From contig CM060066.1 in the NCBI GenBank assembly GCA_030533445.1, positions 248,001 to 312,000 of the forward strand: a stretch of 64,000 bases of DNA, in the 5' to 3' direction. Every line of letters begins with the position of its first letter. The stretch's first letter is position 1. Shown here in pieces: positions 59,760 through 62,174 of the stretch. Both the position numbers and the translations under genes were made by a program. The DNA is from Cyprinodon diabolis (taxonomy: Eukaryota; Chordata; Actinopteri; Cyprinodontiformes; Cyprinodontidae). Under the pieces are notes generated by a model, which made no database searches, had not been told where the DNA came from, and saw only the letters and a list, made by a program, of their open reading frames with translations.

Positions 59760-62059
59760 CATACATTACTAGGCAATGAGCACCACATCATCCTTTTCAT
59801 ACATGTTGTTCTACTCCAAGCTGTAGAGGCTTCAAAGCCAACTACCAATTAATTAAATCAGGTGGTGTGCATCTCTGTAATGAGAAGGGGCGTGGCCTAA
59901 TGACATCAACACCCTATTAAAGGTGTGCTTAATTATTAGGCAACTTCCTCTCCTTTGGCAAAATGGGTCAGAAAGAGATTTGACAGACAAAGTCAAAAAT
60001 TGTCAGATGTTGTTCAGCAGTTTGGTTATTGCCAAGCTTTTGAAGCGGGATCATCGCACAATCAAGCGTTTCATGGCAAATCGCCAACAGGGCGTGCTGA
60101 AAAAAGAAAAGACAAAATAACTCCCCATGAATTGAGAAGGATGAAGCGTGAAGCTTCCAGGAAGCCATTAGCCACCAGTTGGGCCATATTTCAGAGCTGC
60201 AACATGTCTGGAGCGCCCAGAAGCACAAGGTGCTCCACCCTCAGGGACCTGGCCAAGGTAAGGAAAGCTGAAAAAAGGCCACCTTTGAACAAGACGCATG
60301 AGACAAAACGTCAAGACTGGGCCAAGAAATCTCTGCAGACTGATTCCTCCAAGGTGTTTTGGTCTGATGGAATGAGAGACAGTCTAGATGGGCCAGATGG
60401 ATGGATGGGCACCAGACTGGATCAGTAAAGGGGAGCAAGTTCCTTATCCACTCAGACGCCAGCAAGGTGGAGGTGGGGTAATGCTATGGGCTGCTATCAT
60501 CAAAGATGAGCCTGTGGGACCTTTTCAGGTTGATGATGGAGTCGAGATCAACTCCCAGACCTACTGCCAGTTTCTGGAAGACACCTTCTTCAAACAGCGG
60601 AACAAGAAGAAGTCGCCATCATTCCAGAAACACCTGATATTCCTGCAGGACGATGCTCCGCCACACGCATCAGAATACACCACAGCGTGGCGGCCAGGAA
60701 AAGGCTAAAAGGAGAAAATAATGACATGGCCGCCTTGGTCACCTGATCTGAACCCCATGGAGAACCTGTGGTCCTTCATGAAAGGTGAGATCTACAGGGA
60801 GGGAGAACAGGGAGGCTGTGGAGGCTGCTGCACGCCATGAGGATCGCACACAGATCAAGACTCTGACAGGATCTATGGATGGAAGGATTTAGAGCATCAT
60901 GGTGGAGAAAGGAGGATATATTGGTCACTGGTTTGGTTTTGTTTGTTTTTGAATGTGTTTATTTCTGAATTTTCAGTTGTTATATTGGTTTACCTGCTGA
61001 AAATAAGTGAGATAGGTATACATTTGTTTTTTTTTTTCATGTTGCCTAATAATTCTGCACAGTTATATTTACCTGCACACCCAGACATCCTCATAAAATG
61101 GCCAAATCTAAAAAAAAAATGGAAACTCTTATATTAAGGAGTCTTTGGGTTGATTGAGAACAGAATTGTGGCCCAATAATAAAAATAATCCTCAAAAATA
61201 CAACTTGCCTAATAATTCTGCACAGTGTAGATGAACGCATCCCTGGAAAAAACATTTTTTTTAAACCGCAAACTTTAACGTGTTATTACAATTCTTTAAG
61301 TAATTATTAGAAAGCTTCTAAAGTGGAATAAAAACAAGTTTTTACAAGTAAAAATATGAAACGATTTGCATTTATCAGTATGGACGAAGCTCTGGGTATA
61401 AATCATTTCCTCCCAGTTTAATCCATCAGAGTCCTTCAGATGCAATAAATGAATAACATGGATCAAATTATCATTTTTGCTAGAATGACTTTGTCAAACT
61501 CTACATTTAAATCCAAATAAAATAAACATAACTTCCACAAAATTTAAGTTTTTTCCAAATAATGTCAAATATGCTGGTCATGCAGGTCAGTCATTCTCAA
61601 AATGGCAGAAATGGTTATTTCTGACATTTCTGACATTTTGAATTGAAAAATCTTCCTGGATGGAAGAGAATCGTCTTCAAACTTGGAAACAAAGTCCAGA
61701 GGATTGTTTAATTTTTTTTGGGAATAGTGTCAAACAAAAGAAAGGAATAACATCCTGCAGGCGTAGATGCAGTAAAATGCGTCTCCTTTTCTTTCCACTT
61801 CATAATTAATAAAACTCGTTAAAGTGTGATGTTGAAGCATGGCTAAATGCTTTTATAAGGGACTTGCATTTAAAACTTTTGTATGAACATTTTGTGTTTG
61901 CTACAGGAAAAAGAAGCGGTCCACAAAATGTACCAGGAGGCCTATGTTGAACTAAGCGACAGCAGGGGGCGGAGCCAGCTGGAGCTGGGCTCCCTGAATG
62001 AACATTTAAGATTAGCTAACGCTGCGGTGCAGGAGGGGAGAGACAGAGCGGAGCTCTAA
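12745..62059 (+). CDS. triobp: triobp gene, 18-exon model (whole coding span)
   Basis: Predicted TRIO and F-actin-binding protein (Tara). In vertebrates the family binds and bundles F-actin at the cortex and in hair-cell stereocilia rootlets. Exons were placed by eye from coding sense, GT/AG sites and phase. Their lengths sum to 3,897 nt and every junction keeps frame. Order: Cys/His motif (exon 1), acidic linker (2), Ser/Arg-rich low-complexity region (3-7), PH domain (8-11), linker with [10 protein letters not shown] (12), coiled coil (13-18). MPRIP is the close paralogue; a single PH domain placed late and a C-terminus reading [12 protein letters not shown] favour TRIOBP. Uncertain points are exon 2 and 8 acceptors, the exon 14/15 junction, and possible missed small exons in intron 1. 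Confidence 0.85.
12898..13375. other. Start of triobp intron 1, no feature
   Basis: AT-rich intronic sequence with no recognisable repeat or exon. Confidence 0.45.
13567..14265 (-). pseudogene. L1-like ORF2 C-terminal reading frame
   Basis: Longest open piece of the L1-like relic, extendable upstream of its first Met to [18 protein letters not shown] near 14215. It contains the conserved tryptophans and the C-terminal Cys/His segment typical of L1 ORF2. Its continuation (13376-13600) is in another frame. Confidence 0.7.
14538..14852. repeat. 32-bp minisatellite inside the L1-like ORF2
   Basis: Ten units of 32 bp, each with GGACTTCCTGTTGG, starting at 14539 and stepping exactly 32 bp to 14827. 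The unit is itself L1 coding sequence (FLWTNRKS on the minus strand), so the array grew by tandem duplication within the LINE. There are no unique spacers. Confidence 0.95.
15131..16545. other. Intron 1 sequence, nothing recognised
   Basis: AT-rich, many short T-runs, no convincing coding sense or repeat termini. Confidence 0.5.
16546..19181 (-). mobile_element. L2-like LINE, copy 2 (5'-truncated)
   Basis: Runs from the EN-RT linker (around 19180) through RT to the 3' UTR ending near 16546 in an ATTGAATTGA-type tail. Same family as copy 1. Coding pieces are at 18593-18826, 18167-18508 and 17232-18071, separated by frameshifts and stops. Endonuclease is lost by 5' truncation. Confidence 0.9.
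17232..18826 (-). pseudogene. L2-like RT pseudogene (copy 2)
   Basis: RT motifs in order on the minus strand: YRPISNLPF (18600), [11 protein letters not shown] (18490), [12 protein letters not shown] (with D-P in place of D-T), [10 protein letters not shown] (18220), [12 protein letters not shown] (18020), [10 protein letters not shown] (17740), and [19 protein letters not shown] near 17430. A deletion just upstream of the YADD region and the frameshift after YADD break the frame. Not functional. Confidence 0.85.
19182..19500. mobile_element. Possible DNA-transposon end (near 19310-19388)
   Basis: GC-rich end reading CTAGCTCCGCCCCTG; its complement begins CAGGGGCGGAGCTAG, a style of DNA-transposon terminus common in fish. 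A related end lies at 41310. Next to it is an 18-base T-run (near 19400). The rest is unassigned. Confidence 0.4.
19501..19540. repeat. Perfect 18-bp-arm hairpin
   Basis: Arms 19501-19518 (CAAGCGGAACACTATGGC) and 19523-19540 are exact reverse complements around a 4-base loop TATC. Role unknown. Confidence 0.9.
19541..20149. other. Unassigned; C-rich stretch 19780-20110
   Basis: A-rich sequence followed by a strongly C-rich block resembling the one at 37540-38210. ORFs in it have low-complexity Pro/Gly composition and I do not regard them as genes. Confidence 0.4.
20150..20481 (+). mobile_element. Non-autonomous DNA transposon end
   Basis: Ends with GGGTGTACTATTCCTTTAAG, close to the widespread fish terminus that reads GGGTGAACTATCCCTTTAA. 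The left terminus was not found. Confidence 0.45.
20482..20799 (+). pseudogene. DDE_4 (ISL2EU-like) transposase, 5' part
   Basis: An open frame with no stop from 20482 into the LTR. Acidic, Gln-rich, then [20 protein letters not shown] and [12 protein letters not shown], a coiled-coil-like segment as found ahead of the DDE_4 domain in THAP/ISL2EU-type transposases. The frame is cut at 20800 by the gypsy LTR and similarity to the same gene family resumes at 25788. Identity of the 5' part is inferred from this position and its style. Confidence 0.5.
20800..21514 (+). repeat. 5' LTR of the gypsy element
   Basis: Starts TGTTGGGATCTGG and ends near ATCATGACA. It matches 25166-25787 closely (differences include a short CTTG insertion near 21101 and a few substitutions). 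TTTAATAAAATG near 21440 is a plausible polyadenylation signal. The 200 bases at the right have no partner because the 3' LTR is truncated. Confidence 0.9.
21683..22717 (+). CDS. Gypsy gag (capsid-like) protein
   Basis: ATG at 21683 (CAACATGGCG), 344 codons, stop TAG at 22715. After a Pro-rich head it shows [38 protein letters not shown] and [15 protein letters not shown]. It then shows [20 protein letters not shown], the retrotransposon gag capsid fold of sushi-type gypsy elements. The tail (22290-22540) is a run of Pro/Ser/Gln repeats. There is no CCHC knuckle. It would form capsid-like particles. Reading continues in the same frame past the amber stop. Confidence 0.85.
   Translation: MASAQLPVPESTPPQGTEPVSSLPDFRPSLPVSVPRSESVPSLPYFRPSLPEKYSGIPSRFNGFLLQCKMFFELSPSSFPNDKEKITLILSRLSGKARKWGKANFPSETSTYENFLKKFSLTFFESAKSQDLSNFKQGDRSVEEFSVDFQVRAAISGWTDSMLENIFYHALNEDIRNELAKIEEPETLDELICIADHLDNKIRVRASSRSRTPVQPSSTQLSPVKLSPVQSSSIQSGSAQYSPVLSSLVLSSPVQTSPDQPCPVQLCTALFSQSQPVLVRFSHHLHDHQLEPSIRNLKIKPQITTQTVRPPVVHESDLWNFYYGDRDDLFPFLSPHHKQSYPVS
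22718..25126 (+). CDS. Repetitive ORF in frame after gag amber stop
   Basis: Same frame as gag, separated only by TAG. There is no clear Met near the front, so expression would need readthrough or splicing. A basic patch CKRRRRRKP (22835) precedes three tandem arrays. The first is a 10-residue unit [10 protein letters not shown] (22850-23280). The second is a 12-residue acidic unit [12 protein letters not shown] (23430-24290). The third is a 13-residue Arg-rich unit [13 protein letters not shown] (24350-24880). The final 70 codons, with [14 protein letters not shown], are probably 3' UTR read through. I recognise no known domain. Long antisense ORFs here are shadows of the repeats. Confidence 0.6.
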   Translation, partial: SVSFSTKPAPESTYTPVSLFPQSVSEPVSPAPNEPRCKRRRRRKPALSRLETPEPTLSRLETPEPVLSRLKTPEPAVSRLESVLCHFETPESAPGHFENPEPAPCRLETPEPAPSGLETPKPVLSSLKTPELALCRLETPELPLCCLETPELPLCCLETPELPLCCLETPELPLCCLETPELPLCRPVTREQNFKEVCDFTPPRTFLQAPLTAKVSLRASPASSETEPLPLRAVSPLLELEPQSVVSSVPDVEPQWVVSSVPEVEPQSVVPSVPEVEPQSVVSSIPEMEPQSVVSSIPEMEPQSVVSSVPEVEPQSVVSSVPEVEPQSVVTTVPDVEPQSVGSSVPDPKPQSAGFSDPEPQSAGFSDPEPQSAGSSVPDPEPQSAGSSVPDPEPQSAGTSVPDPEPQSEGSSVPDPEPQSAGSSVPDPEPQSTVSSAPVQEPQSAVSSVPVQEPQSAVSSVPVQEPQSAVSSVPELQSAVTSEPVPEPQSAVTSEFVPEPQSAVTSESVLELQSAVTSEPAPQPLKRRRGIPWGYLLKLERHPPKKLLRLRPRGRPPERQLRLWPCGRTPECPLRLRPRSWSPKTLLRYRTLGRPPKTLLRFRTLGRPPEPLLHGRSPEPLPCLRSGGGPPKTLLRLQPRGRPLERQPCFLPRGRPPEHLSHLRSNCRPPKLLPRLRTCSRPPEHRPRHRPRGRPPEHLPHLRPNGRPPETLPRCRPHGRPPENLPEKLSETFFAFIHCKWIVFCSGFSFCFLPSLPGSPSAHPGWVVFGFGLCFCRFLPSLPGAPSARPGWVVFCFFLFRD
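22850..24880 (+). repeat. Three coding minisatellites (30, 36 and 39 bp units)
   Basis: 30-bp units at 22850-23280 (about 14), 36-bp units at 23430-24290 (about 24), and degenerate 39-bp units at 24350-24880 (about 13). All unit lengths are multiples of three and the frame is kept throughout. Confidence 0.85.
25152..25165 (+). promoter_or_regulatory. Polypurine tract before 3' LTR
   Basis: GAGGGGGGGGT followed by ACTG at the LTR edge, the expected plus-strand primer site of an LTR retrotransposon. Confidence 0.6.
25166..25787 (+). repeat. 3' LTR, truncated
   Basis: Aligns with 20800 to about 21417 of the 5' LTR, then switches abruptly to transposase coding sequence at 25788, so about 100 bp of LTR end is deleted. 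Confidence 0.9.
25788..26090 (+). pseudogene. DDE_4 (ISL2EU-like) transposase, middle part
   Basis: Reads [20 protein letters not shown] and [15 protein letters not shown], the helix-turn-helix that precedes DDE_4 domains. It then reads [20 protein letters not shown] and, after a frameshift near 26010, [14 protein letters not shown], which includes the first catalytic Asp. The rest of the catalytic domain is lost. Roughly 80-100 codons between this part and the 5' part are missing along with the LTR end. Confidence 0.75.
26091..26203. other. Short AT-rich spacer
   Basis: No feature; possibly remaining transposon sequence into which the L2 copy inserted. Confidence 0.35.
26204..26925 (+). pseudogene. 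L2-like ORF2 C-terminus
   Basis: Frame includes [58 protein letters not shown] and ends [12 protein letters not shown] 3-bp in-frame deletion and a few substitutions relative to copy 1. No catalytic motif remains, so it is inert. Confidence 0.85.
26204..27669 (+). mobile_element. L2-like LINE, copy at 26.2 kb (3' half, complete 3' end)
   Basis: 5'-truncated within the RT thumb ([12 protein letters not shown]), then the rest of ORF2 to the stop near 26925, a 740-bp 3' UTR and the characteristic ATAAACTGAATTGAA end. This is the clearest 3' UTR of the family in the window and explains the antisense pieces elsewhere. Confidence 0.9.
27670..28118. other. No feature recognised
   Basis: AT-rich with an ACAATAAAG near 27717; perhaps the remainder of the DDE_4 transposon, but unproved. 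Confidence 0.4.
28123..29529 (-). repeat. 3' LTR of the minus-strand gypsy
   Basis: About 992 bp of LTR once the 411-bp insert and its 4-bp duplication are subtracted. Nearly identical to 36285-37288; differences cluster near 28620-28735 (A-runs and short indels). Confidence 0.95.
28146..28556 (+). mobile_element. Nested solo LTR (411 bp) with 4-bp TSD
   Basis: TGTCGTGGGAAAA...TTTTCCCACGACA with 13-bp inverted ends, flanked by GCAG at 28142-28145 and 28557-28560. The sister LTR at about 36300 has the empty site with a single GCAG. CTATAAAAG near 28202 and CTGAATAAATG near 28471 suggest LTR promoter and poly(A) signals on the + strand. The 4-bp duplication fits an ERV-type LTR. A MITE with 13-bp ends is the alternative. 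Confidence 0.8.
29514..30115 (-). pseudogene. Gypsy pol C-terminal tail
   Basis: Acidic, Pro/Ser-rich tail with [13 protein letters not shown], a motif common at the C-terminus of vertebrate gypsy pol. It runs into the 3' LTR. Internal stops and frame changes separate it from the integrase frame upstream. Confidence 0.6.
30115..30640 (-). pseudogene. Gypsy integrase C-terminal part
   Basis: Resumes right after the L2 insertion: [20 protein letters not shown], then the chromatin/DNA-binding C-terminal region with [34 protein letters not shown] and YTVKPEGK, ending FLPDFV. Frame is open through the segment. Confidence 0.85.
30645..31170 (+). mobile_element. L2-like 3' UTR insertion in integrase, 5-bp TSD
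   Basis: 526-bp 5'-truncated L2 in + orientation. It is flanked by ATTTC (30640-30644 and 31171-31175); removing it and one ATTTC leaves uninterrupted integrase coding sense. It ends AATAAACTGAATTGAATTGA, which fixes the true 3' end of the family. Confidence 0.9.
31144..32180 (-). pseudogene. Gypsy integrase, zinc-binding and core domains
   Basis: H2C2 zinc finger (HLGTERT ... [14 protein letters not shown] near 31660), then [15 protein letters not shown] with the first catalytic Asp and [18 protein letters not shown] with the second-strand region. After a 1-nt frameshift near 31450 come [10 protein letters not shown] (second Asp) and [14 protein letters not shown] (catalytic Glu). The L2 insertion at 31170 cuts the gene. 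A further frameshift near 32100-32174 separates it from RNase H. Confidence 0.9.
32083..33684 (-). pseudogene. Gypsy reverse transcriptase and RNase H
   Basis: Open for 533 codons. [70 protein letters not shown] [10 protein letters not shown], and the active site VFIDDLIVF (F-I-D-D instead of the usual Y-V/I-D-D). RNase [52 protein letters not shown]. It copies the element RNA into DNA in active relatives. The core looks intact, but the neighbouring frames are broken. Confidence 0.92.
33736..34605 (-). pseudogene. Gypsy aspartic protease region
   Basis: [19 protein letters not shown] at about 34450 carries the catalytic DTGS (the family usually has DTG[AS]). It is followed by a long linker with [16 protein letters not shown] stop and frame change near 33736-33690 separate it from RT. 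Confidence 0.85.
34629..35027 (-). pseudogene. Gypsy nucleocapsid with CCHC zinc knuckle
   Basis: [20 protein letters not shown] near 34740 is a Cys-x2-Cys-x4-His-x4-Cys knuckle that binds element RNA. It is preceded by a Lys/Gln-rich region with a possible short coiled coil ([19 protein letters not shown]). Confidence 0.88.
35054..36211 (-). pseudogene. Gypsy gag, PNMA-like
   Basis: Probable start ATG at 36211 ([14 protein letters not shown]), then a frameshift near 36160. The long frame from about 36120 continues to 35054. Capsid part near 35560-35150: [72 protein letters not shown] and [20 protein letters not shown]. This block resembles the PNMA (paraneoplastic Ma antigen) family, which was domesticated from gypsy gag. 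A poly-Lys/Asn tract and stop near 35080 break it before the CCHC part. Confidence 0.8.
36285..37288 (-). repeat. 5' LTR of the minus-strand gypsy
   Basis: 1,004 bp, TGTAAC to GGGTTACA, carrying the empty site for the solo LTR found in the other LTR. The TSD CAGC follows at 37289. Confidence 0.95.
37293..38764. other. Unassigned, C-rich block 37540-38210
   Basis: Strong C/G strand asymmetry with an A10-G9 run near 38195; ORFs here are low-complexity. No exon or transposon terminus is recognised. A T-rich tract before 38718 is an alternative acceptor for exon 2. Confidence 0.4.
38765..38946 (+). CDS. triobp: triobp exon 2 (acidic linker)
   Basis: Enters at phase 0 after ACCAG and leaves at phase 2 (CCCAG|GTGACC); 60 codons plus 2 nt. 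Reads [17 protein letters not shown], then [20 protein letters not shown] Ser/Asp stretch followed by a W-rich segment also occurs in the N-terminal part of mammalian TRIOBP. An acceptor at 38718 is better in pyrimidines but does not fit exon 1 phase. Small exons between 1 and 2 may be missed. Confidence 0.65.
38947..40359. other. Intron 2 left part, nothing firm
   Basis: No coding sense or clear repeat. [13 protein letters not shown] translation at 39085 hints at a Tc1 fragment but is too short to call. Confidence 0.35.
40360..40740 (+). pseudogene. Decayed Tc1/mariner transposase remnant
   Basis: Broken frames retain Tc1 landmarks: the AAAGTTGAACTTATTGACC segment, GTGAAACATGGTGGTG, and AGTCCAGACCTCAACCC (the S-P-D-L-N-P block). 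It ends with the region resembling AGCTCTACAAAGT near the C-terminus. Heavily mutated. Confidence 0.6.
40741..41239. other. No feature recognised
   Basis: AT-rich intronic sequence. Confidence 0.4.
41240..41310 (-). mobile_element. DNA-transposon terminal fragment
   Basis: GGCCCCC-rich end finishing TCTAGATCCGCCACTG; the complement starts CAGTGGCGGATCTAGA, similar in style to the end near 19388. The other end is missing. Confidence 0.45.
41729..43128. mobile_element. Non-autonomous hAT inserted in the fold-back
   Basis: Ends CAGTGTTGCCAACT and its reverse complement. Flanking octamers TGCGTAGT and TACGCAGT differ at two positions, consistent with an aged 8-bp TSD. No transposase is recognised. 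About 890 bp without the nested MITE. Confidence 0.75.
42565..43069. mobile_element. hAT MITE nested in the hAT, 8-bp TSD
   Basis: 505 bp with 12-bp ends TAGAGACTGACA / TGTCAGTCTCTA, flanked by perfect CTGGAGAG at 42557-42564 and 43070-43077. Contents are repeated TCCCACTCC-like motifs with no ORF. Confidence 0.92.
43291..43702 (+). repeat. Degenerate TTTGCAAAT-type tandem repeat
   Basis: Roughly 25-35 bp spaced variants of ACACATTTGCAAATC/ACAGATTTG inside the right fold-back arm. The seed motif is the arm end itself (ATTTGCAAATAATAAA). Confidence 0.65.
43753..44227. other. Intron 2 right part, nothing recognised
   Basis: Includes a small CTCCCGGAACTTCCGGGAG palindrome near 44063. No coding sense. 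Confidence 0.4.
44228..44394 (+). CDS. triobp: triobp exon 3
   Basis: Acceptor TTTCTCTAG, donor TTCAG|GTCTGT, phase 2 to 1. Encodes a basic Ser/Arg/Pro stretch ([19 protein letters not shown]). Low complexity, as expected for the central region of TRIOBP. Confidence 0.75.
44498..45879 (+). CDS. triobp: triobp exon 4, large Ser/Arg-rich exon
   Basis: 1,382 nt (phase 1 to 0), acceptor TTTTTTTAG, donor GAAGAG|GTAAAT. Encodes about 460 residues rich in Ser, Arg, Pro and Gln, with weak internal repeats such as [14 protein letters not shown] / [14 protein letters not shown] / [15 protein letters not shown]. This fits the large repeat-bearing actin-binding exon of TRIOBP long isoforms, although the mammalian repeat motifs are not conserved. 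Probably disordered. There are many RxxS sites, so phosphoregulation is likely but inferred. Confidence 0.8.
45964..46103 (+). CDS. triobp: triobp exon 5
   Basis: Phase 0 to 2, acceptor TTAAAG, donor ACAG|GTTGGT. Encodes [20 protein letters not shown], an amphipathic segment more ordered than its neighbours, then Ser/Arg-rich sequence. A LINE tail starts within a few bases of the donor. Confidence 0.75.
46106..46500 (+). mobile_element. Non-LTR (Rex1/L2-type) 3' end
   Basis: Frame with [19 protein letters not shown] and [18 protein letters not shown] then stop, the shared C-terminus of fish Jockey-superfamily LINEs. A 3' UTR follows, ending TACAAATAAATCTGCCTTGCC with a CCTTG repeat tail. Different family from the L2-like copies. 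Confidence 0.75.
46820..47740. mobile_element. Solo LTR-like insert (921 bp), 4-bp TSD
   Basis: Ends TGTTGTG...CACAACA, flanked by CATA at 46816-46819 and 47741-47744. Copy 2 at about 16846 shows the unoccupied site (CAGACATAGAAAAAG). GTGAATAAAGC lies at about 46985. No ORF or family recognised; orientation uncertain. Confidence 0.75.
48196..49744 (-). pseudogene. L2-like RT pseudogene (copy 3)
   Basis: Retains [50 protein letters not shown] and the thumb/C-terminus to [11 protein letters not shown]. The frame breaks at the same point after YADD as in the other copies, and again near 49456-49490. Confidence 0.88.
49755..49900 (-). mobile_element. Short L2-like 3' UTR fragment
   Basis: AATTCAGTTTATTTCTATAG then about 130 bp of antisense 3' UTR, directly 5' of copy 3; an independent truncated insertion. 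Confidence 0.75.
49901..50783. other. Intron 5 right part, nothing recognised
   Basis: Contains two ACGGACTGGA motifs about 65 bp apart (50211 and 50273) but no identifiable element. Confidence 0.4.
50784..50937 (+). CDS. triobp: triobp exon 6
   Basis: Phase 2 to 0, acceptor CTTTCTAAAG, donor GCACAG|GTAAAA. Encodes [19 protein letters not shown] and an Arg/Glu-rich, highly charged run. Confidence 0.75.
51012..51086 (+). CDS. triobp: triobp exon 7
   Basis: 25 codons, phase 0 both sides, donor ACGCAG|GTGAGT. Encodes [20 protein letters not shown]; basic linker just before the PH domain. Confidence 0.7.
51842..51874 (+). CDS. triobp: triobp exon 8 (PH domain start)
   Basis: Encodes [11 protein letters not shown], the first strand of the PH domain (TRIOBP/MPRIP have KKGW-type starts). 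The donor GCAAG|GTAAGG is clear. The acceptor is uncertain: TTGAAG at 51841 keeps phase 0, while CTGCAG at 51825 has a better pyrimidine tract but would need a phase-2 exon upstream, for example from an alternative short-isoform promoter. Confidence 0.7.
51875..52690. other. Intron 8
   Basis: 816 bp with no recognised element. Confidence 0.45.
52691..52759 (+). CDS. triobp: triobp exon 9 (PH domain)
   Basis: 23 codons in phase 0: [19 protein letters not shown] then EAEE. The pattern W..HWFVL...LRYYRDS is the second and third strand of the TRIOBP/MPRIP PH domain and is the strongest identity marker of the gene. Donor GAAGAG|GTAAGA. Confidence 0.92.
52760..53153. other. Intron 9 left part
   Basis: AT-rich, no recognised feature. 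Confidence 0.4.
53154..53800 (-). pseudogene. Chimeric LINE fragment (ORF1 esterase part + RT C-terminus)
   Basis: Minus strand. At 53600-53790, [19 protein letters not shown] sequence and [17 protein letters not shown] belong to a LINE SGNH/esterase ORF1. At 53154-53600 are the RT-end motifs [43 protein letters not shown] and [16 protein letters not shown]. The two parts are not normally adjacent, so this is a deletion or recombination product. Confidence 0.7.
53996..54085 (+). CDS. triobp: triobp exon 10 (PH domain)
   Basis: 30 codons, phase 0: [19 protein letters not shown] then [17 protein letters not shown] and NYG.QI are diagnostic of the TRIOBP/MPRIP PH domain. The acceptor is CTGAAG, and the donor CAG|GTTCCT is weak. 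Confidence 0.9.
54219..54313 (+). CDS. triobp: triobp exon 11 (PH domain end)
   Basis: Acceptor CCTTTCAG, donor ACGCA|GTGAGT, phase 0 to 2. [19 protein letters not shown] then [12 protein letters not shown]: last strands and C-terminal helix of the PH domain with its invariant Trp. Predicted to bind phosphoinositides or protein partners at the cell cortex. Confidence 0.9.
54338..55165. repeat. 30-bp CpG-rich minisatellite in intron 11
   Basis: About 27.6 units of a 30-bp repeat (GGGGCTAACGTCAGCCCGTC + TGCGGCAGCC), starting about 24 bp after the exon 11 donor. Each unit has three to five CpG and one ACGTCA (CRE/ATF-like) core. Several frames are open on both strands because 30 is a multiple of three; not treated as genes. 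Confidence 0.95.
55618..56194 (+). CDS. triobp: triobp exon 12
   Basis: 577 nt, phase 2 to 0, acceptor GACTTTAG, donor AAAGAG|GTAAGC. Begins [18 protein letters not shown] (the family has LSDSNKE just after the PH). Then [14 protein letters not shown] and [16 protein letters not shown], matching the conserved EERRKWFE and IEKKWQELE blocks. The rest is Ser/Gln-rich linker. Confidence 0.9.
56288..56483 (+). CDS. triobp: triobp exon 13 (coiled coil)
   Basis: Phase 0 to 1; acceptor AAAGCAG, donor [51 protein letters not shown]: heptad-rich coiled coil homologous to the Tara region that oligomerises and binds actin or TRIO. Confidence 0.88.
56484..57760. other. Intron 13
   Basis: No feature firmly recognised. 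A GCGTGCAGAGCG-type short repeat lies at 57535-57580. A 107-codon open frame at 56659 shows no family resemblance. Confidence 0.4.
57761..57835 (+). CDS. triobp: triobp exon 14 (coiled coil)
   Basis: [20 protein letters not shown], equivalent to the AIEAMKKAYQEEL segment of the family. Phase 1 to 1. Two GT donors 3 bp apart (57833 and 57836) make the exact end uncertain. Confidence 0.85.
57984..58138 (+). CDS. triobp: triobp exon 15 (coiled coil)
   Basis: [20 protein letters not shown] matches the family LQVLSEQYSQKCLE block. Phase 1 to 0 with acceptor GCCAG at 57983; the alternative CATCAG at 57978 does not fit the phase. Donor ACCAG|GTAGCT. Part of the family sequence before this point seems absent or is in an unseen microexon. 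Confidence 0.88.
58240..58353 (+). CDS. triobp: triobp exon 16 (coiled coil)
   Basis: 38 codons, phase 0 both sides: [20 protein letters not shown], then SDLE. Matches the family ELHGRLSEEIDQLRGFI block. Donor TTAGAG|GTACTA. Confidence 0.9.
58386..59026. repeat. 26-bp minisatellite in intron 16
   Basis: About 24 units of 26 bp (AACTTTACCTCCGTGAATAA + TCTCAG), highly homogeneous, beginning about 33 bp after the exon 16 donor. The first unit (with CCTCAGTGAATAA) looks like the founding intronic sequence. One internal unit near 58530 is shortened. No spacers, so not CRISPR-like. Confidence 0.95.
59605..59691 (+). CDS. triobp: triobp exon 17 (coiled coil)
   Basis: 29 codons, phase 0: [20 protein letters not shown] then QNEVHVLMQ. 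Almost the family consensus LLRVKENELQYLKKEVQCL. Donor ATGCAG|GTATAA. Confidence 0.93.
59695..59765. repeat. CA/TA microsatellite
   Basis: (CA)n then (TA)n and TACA runs, 4 bp after the exon 17 donor; abuts a Tc1/mariner element. Confidence 0.9.
59766..61230 (+). mobile_element. Tc1/mariner (IS630-type) element in intron 17
   Basis: Right terminus CTAATAATTCTGCACAGTGT at 61210-61229. The same motif is also at 61041-61062, and its complement AATTATTAGGCAAC is at 59931 on the left. The outer left terminus is lost in the microsatellite. It contains a broken transposase. Confidence 0.85.
59955..60890 (+). pseudogene. Tc1/mariner transposase pseudogene
   Basis: Frames in order: [16 protein letters not shown] (HTH region, 60050), [23 protein letters not shown] [18 protein letters not shown], then [14 protein letters not shown] with the first catalytic Asp (60365). 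After a frameshift near 60410 come [29 protein letters not shown] (second Asp, 60650) and [16 protein letters not shown] (third acidic site, 60740). At least three frameshifts or stops make it inactive. Confidence 0.88.
61231..61906. other. Rest of intron 17
   Basis: AT-rich, no recognised feature. Confidence 0.45.
61907..62059 (+). CDS. triobp: triobp exon 18 (C-terminus and stop)
   Basis: 50 codons plus [23 protein letters not shown], then [20 protein letters not shown]. Matches the family KYQDVYVELSHIK and KEHLRLAMAALQE and ends at the same place as TRIOBP, unlike MPRIP, which is longer. Acceptor TTGCTACAG. Confidence 0.93.
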   Translation, partial: EKEAVHKMYQEAYVELSDSRGRSQLELGSLNEHLRLANAAVQEGRDRAEL

Positions 62060-62168
62060 ACATTACAGCAAAGAAGAGTCTTCATGGAAAACTGATCTAA
62101 CTGCATCAGATCTGTTCTCTTTAAACCACTCAGCATTTTTTTCAATCATCTACGTTTATTTCAGTTTT

Positions 62169-62174
62169 AATAAA
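62169..62174 (+). promoter_or_regulatory. triobp: Polyadenylation signal AATAAA
   Basis: 110 bp after the triobp stop codon, followed by a T-rich stretch; the likely main poly(A) signal, giving a short 3' UTR. Confidence 0.7.

Noticed and set aside
12745..62059. MPRIP instead of TRIOBP
   Set aside because: MPRIP has an extra N-terminal PH right after the Cys/His motif and a longer C-terminus; here there is one PH and the protein ends at the TRIOBP position.
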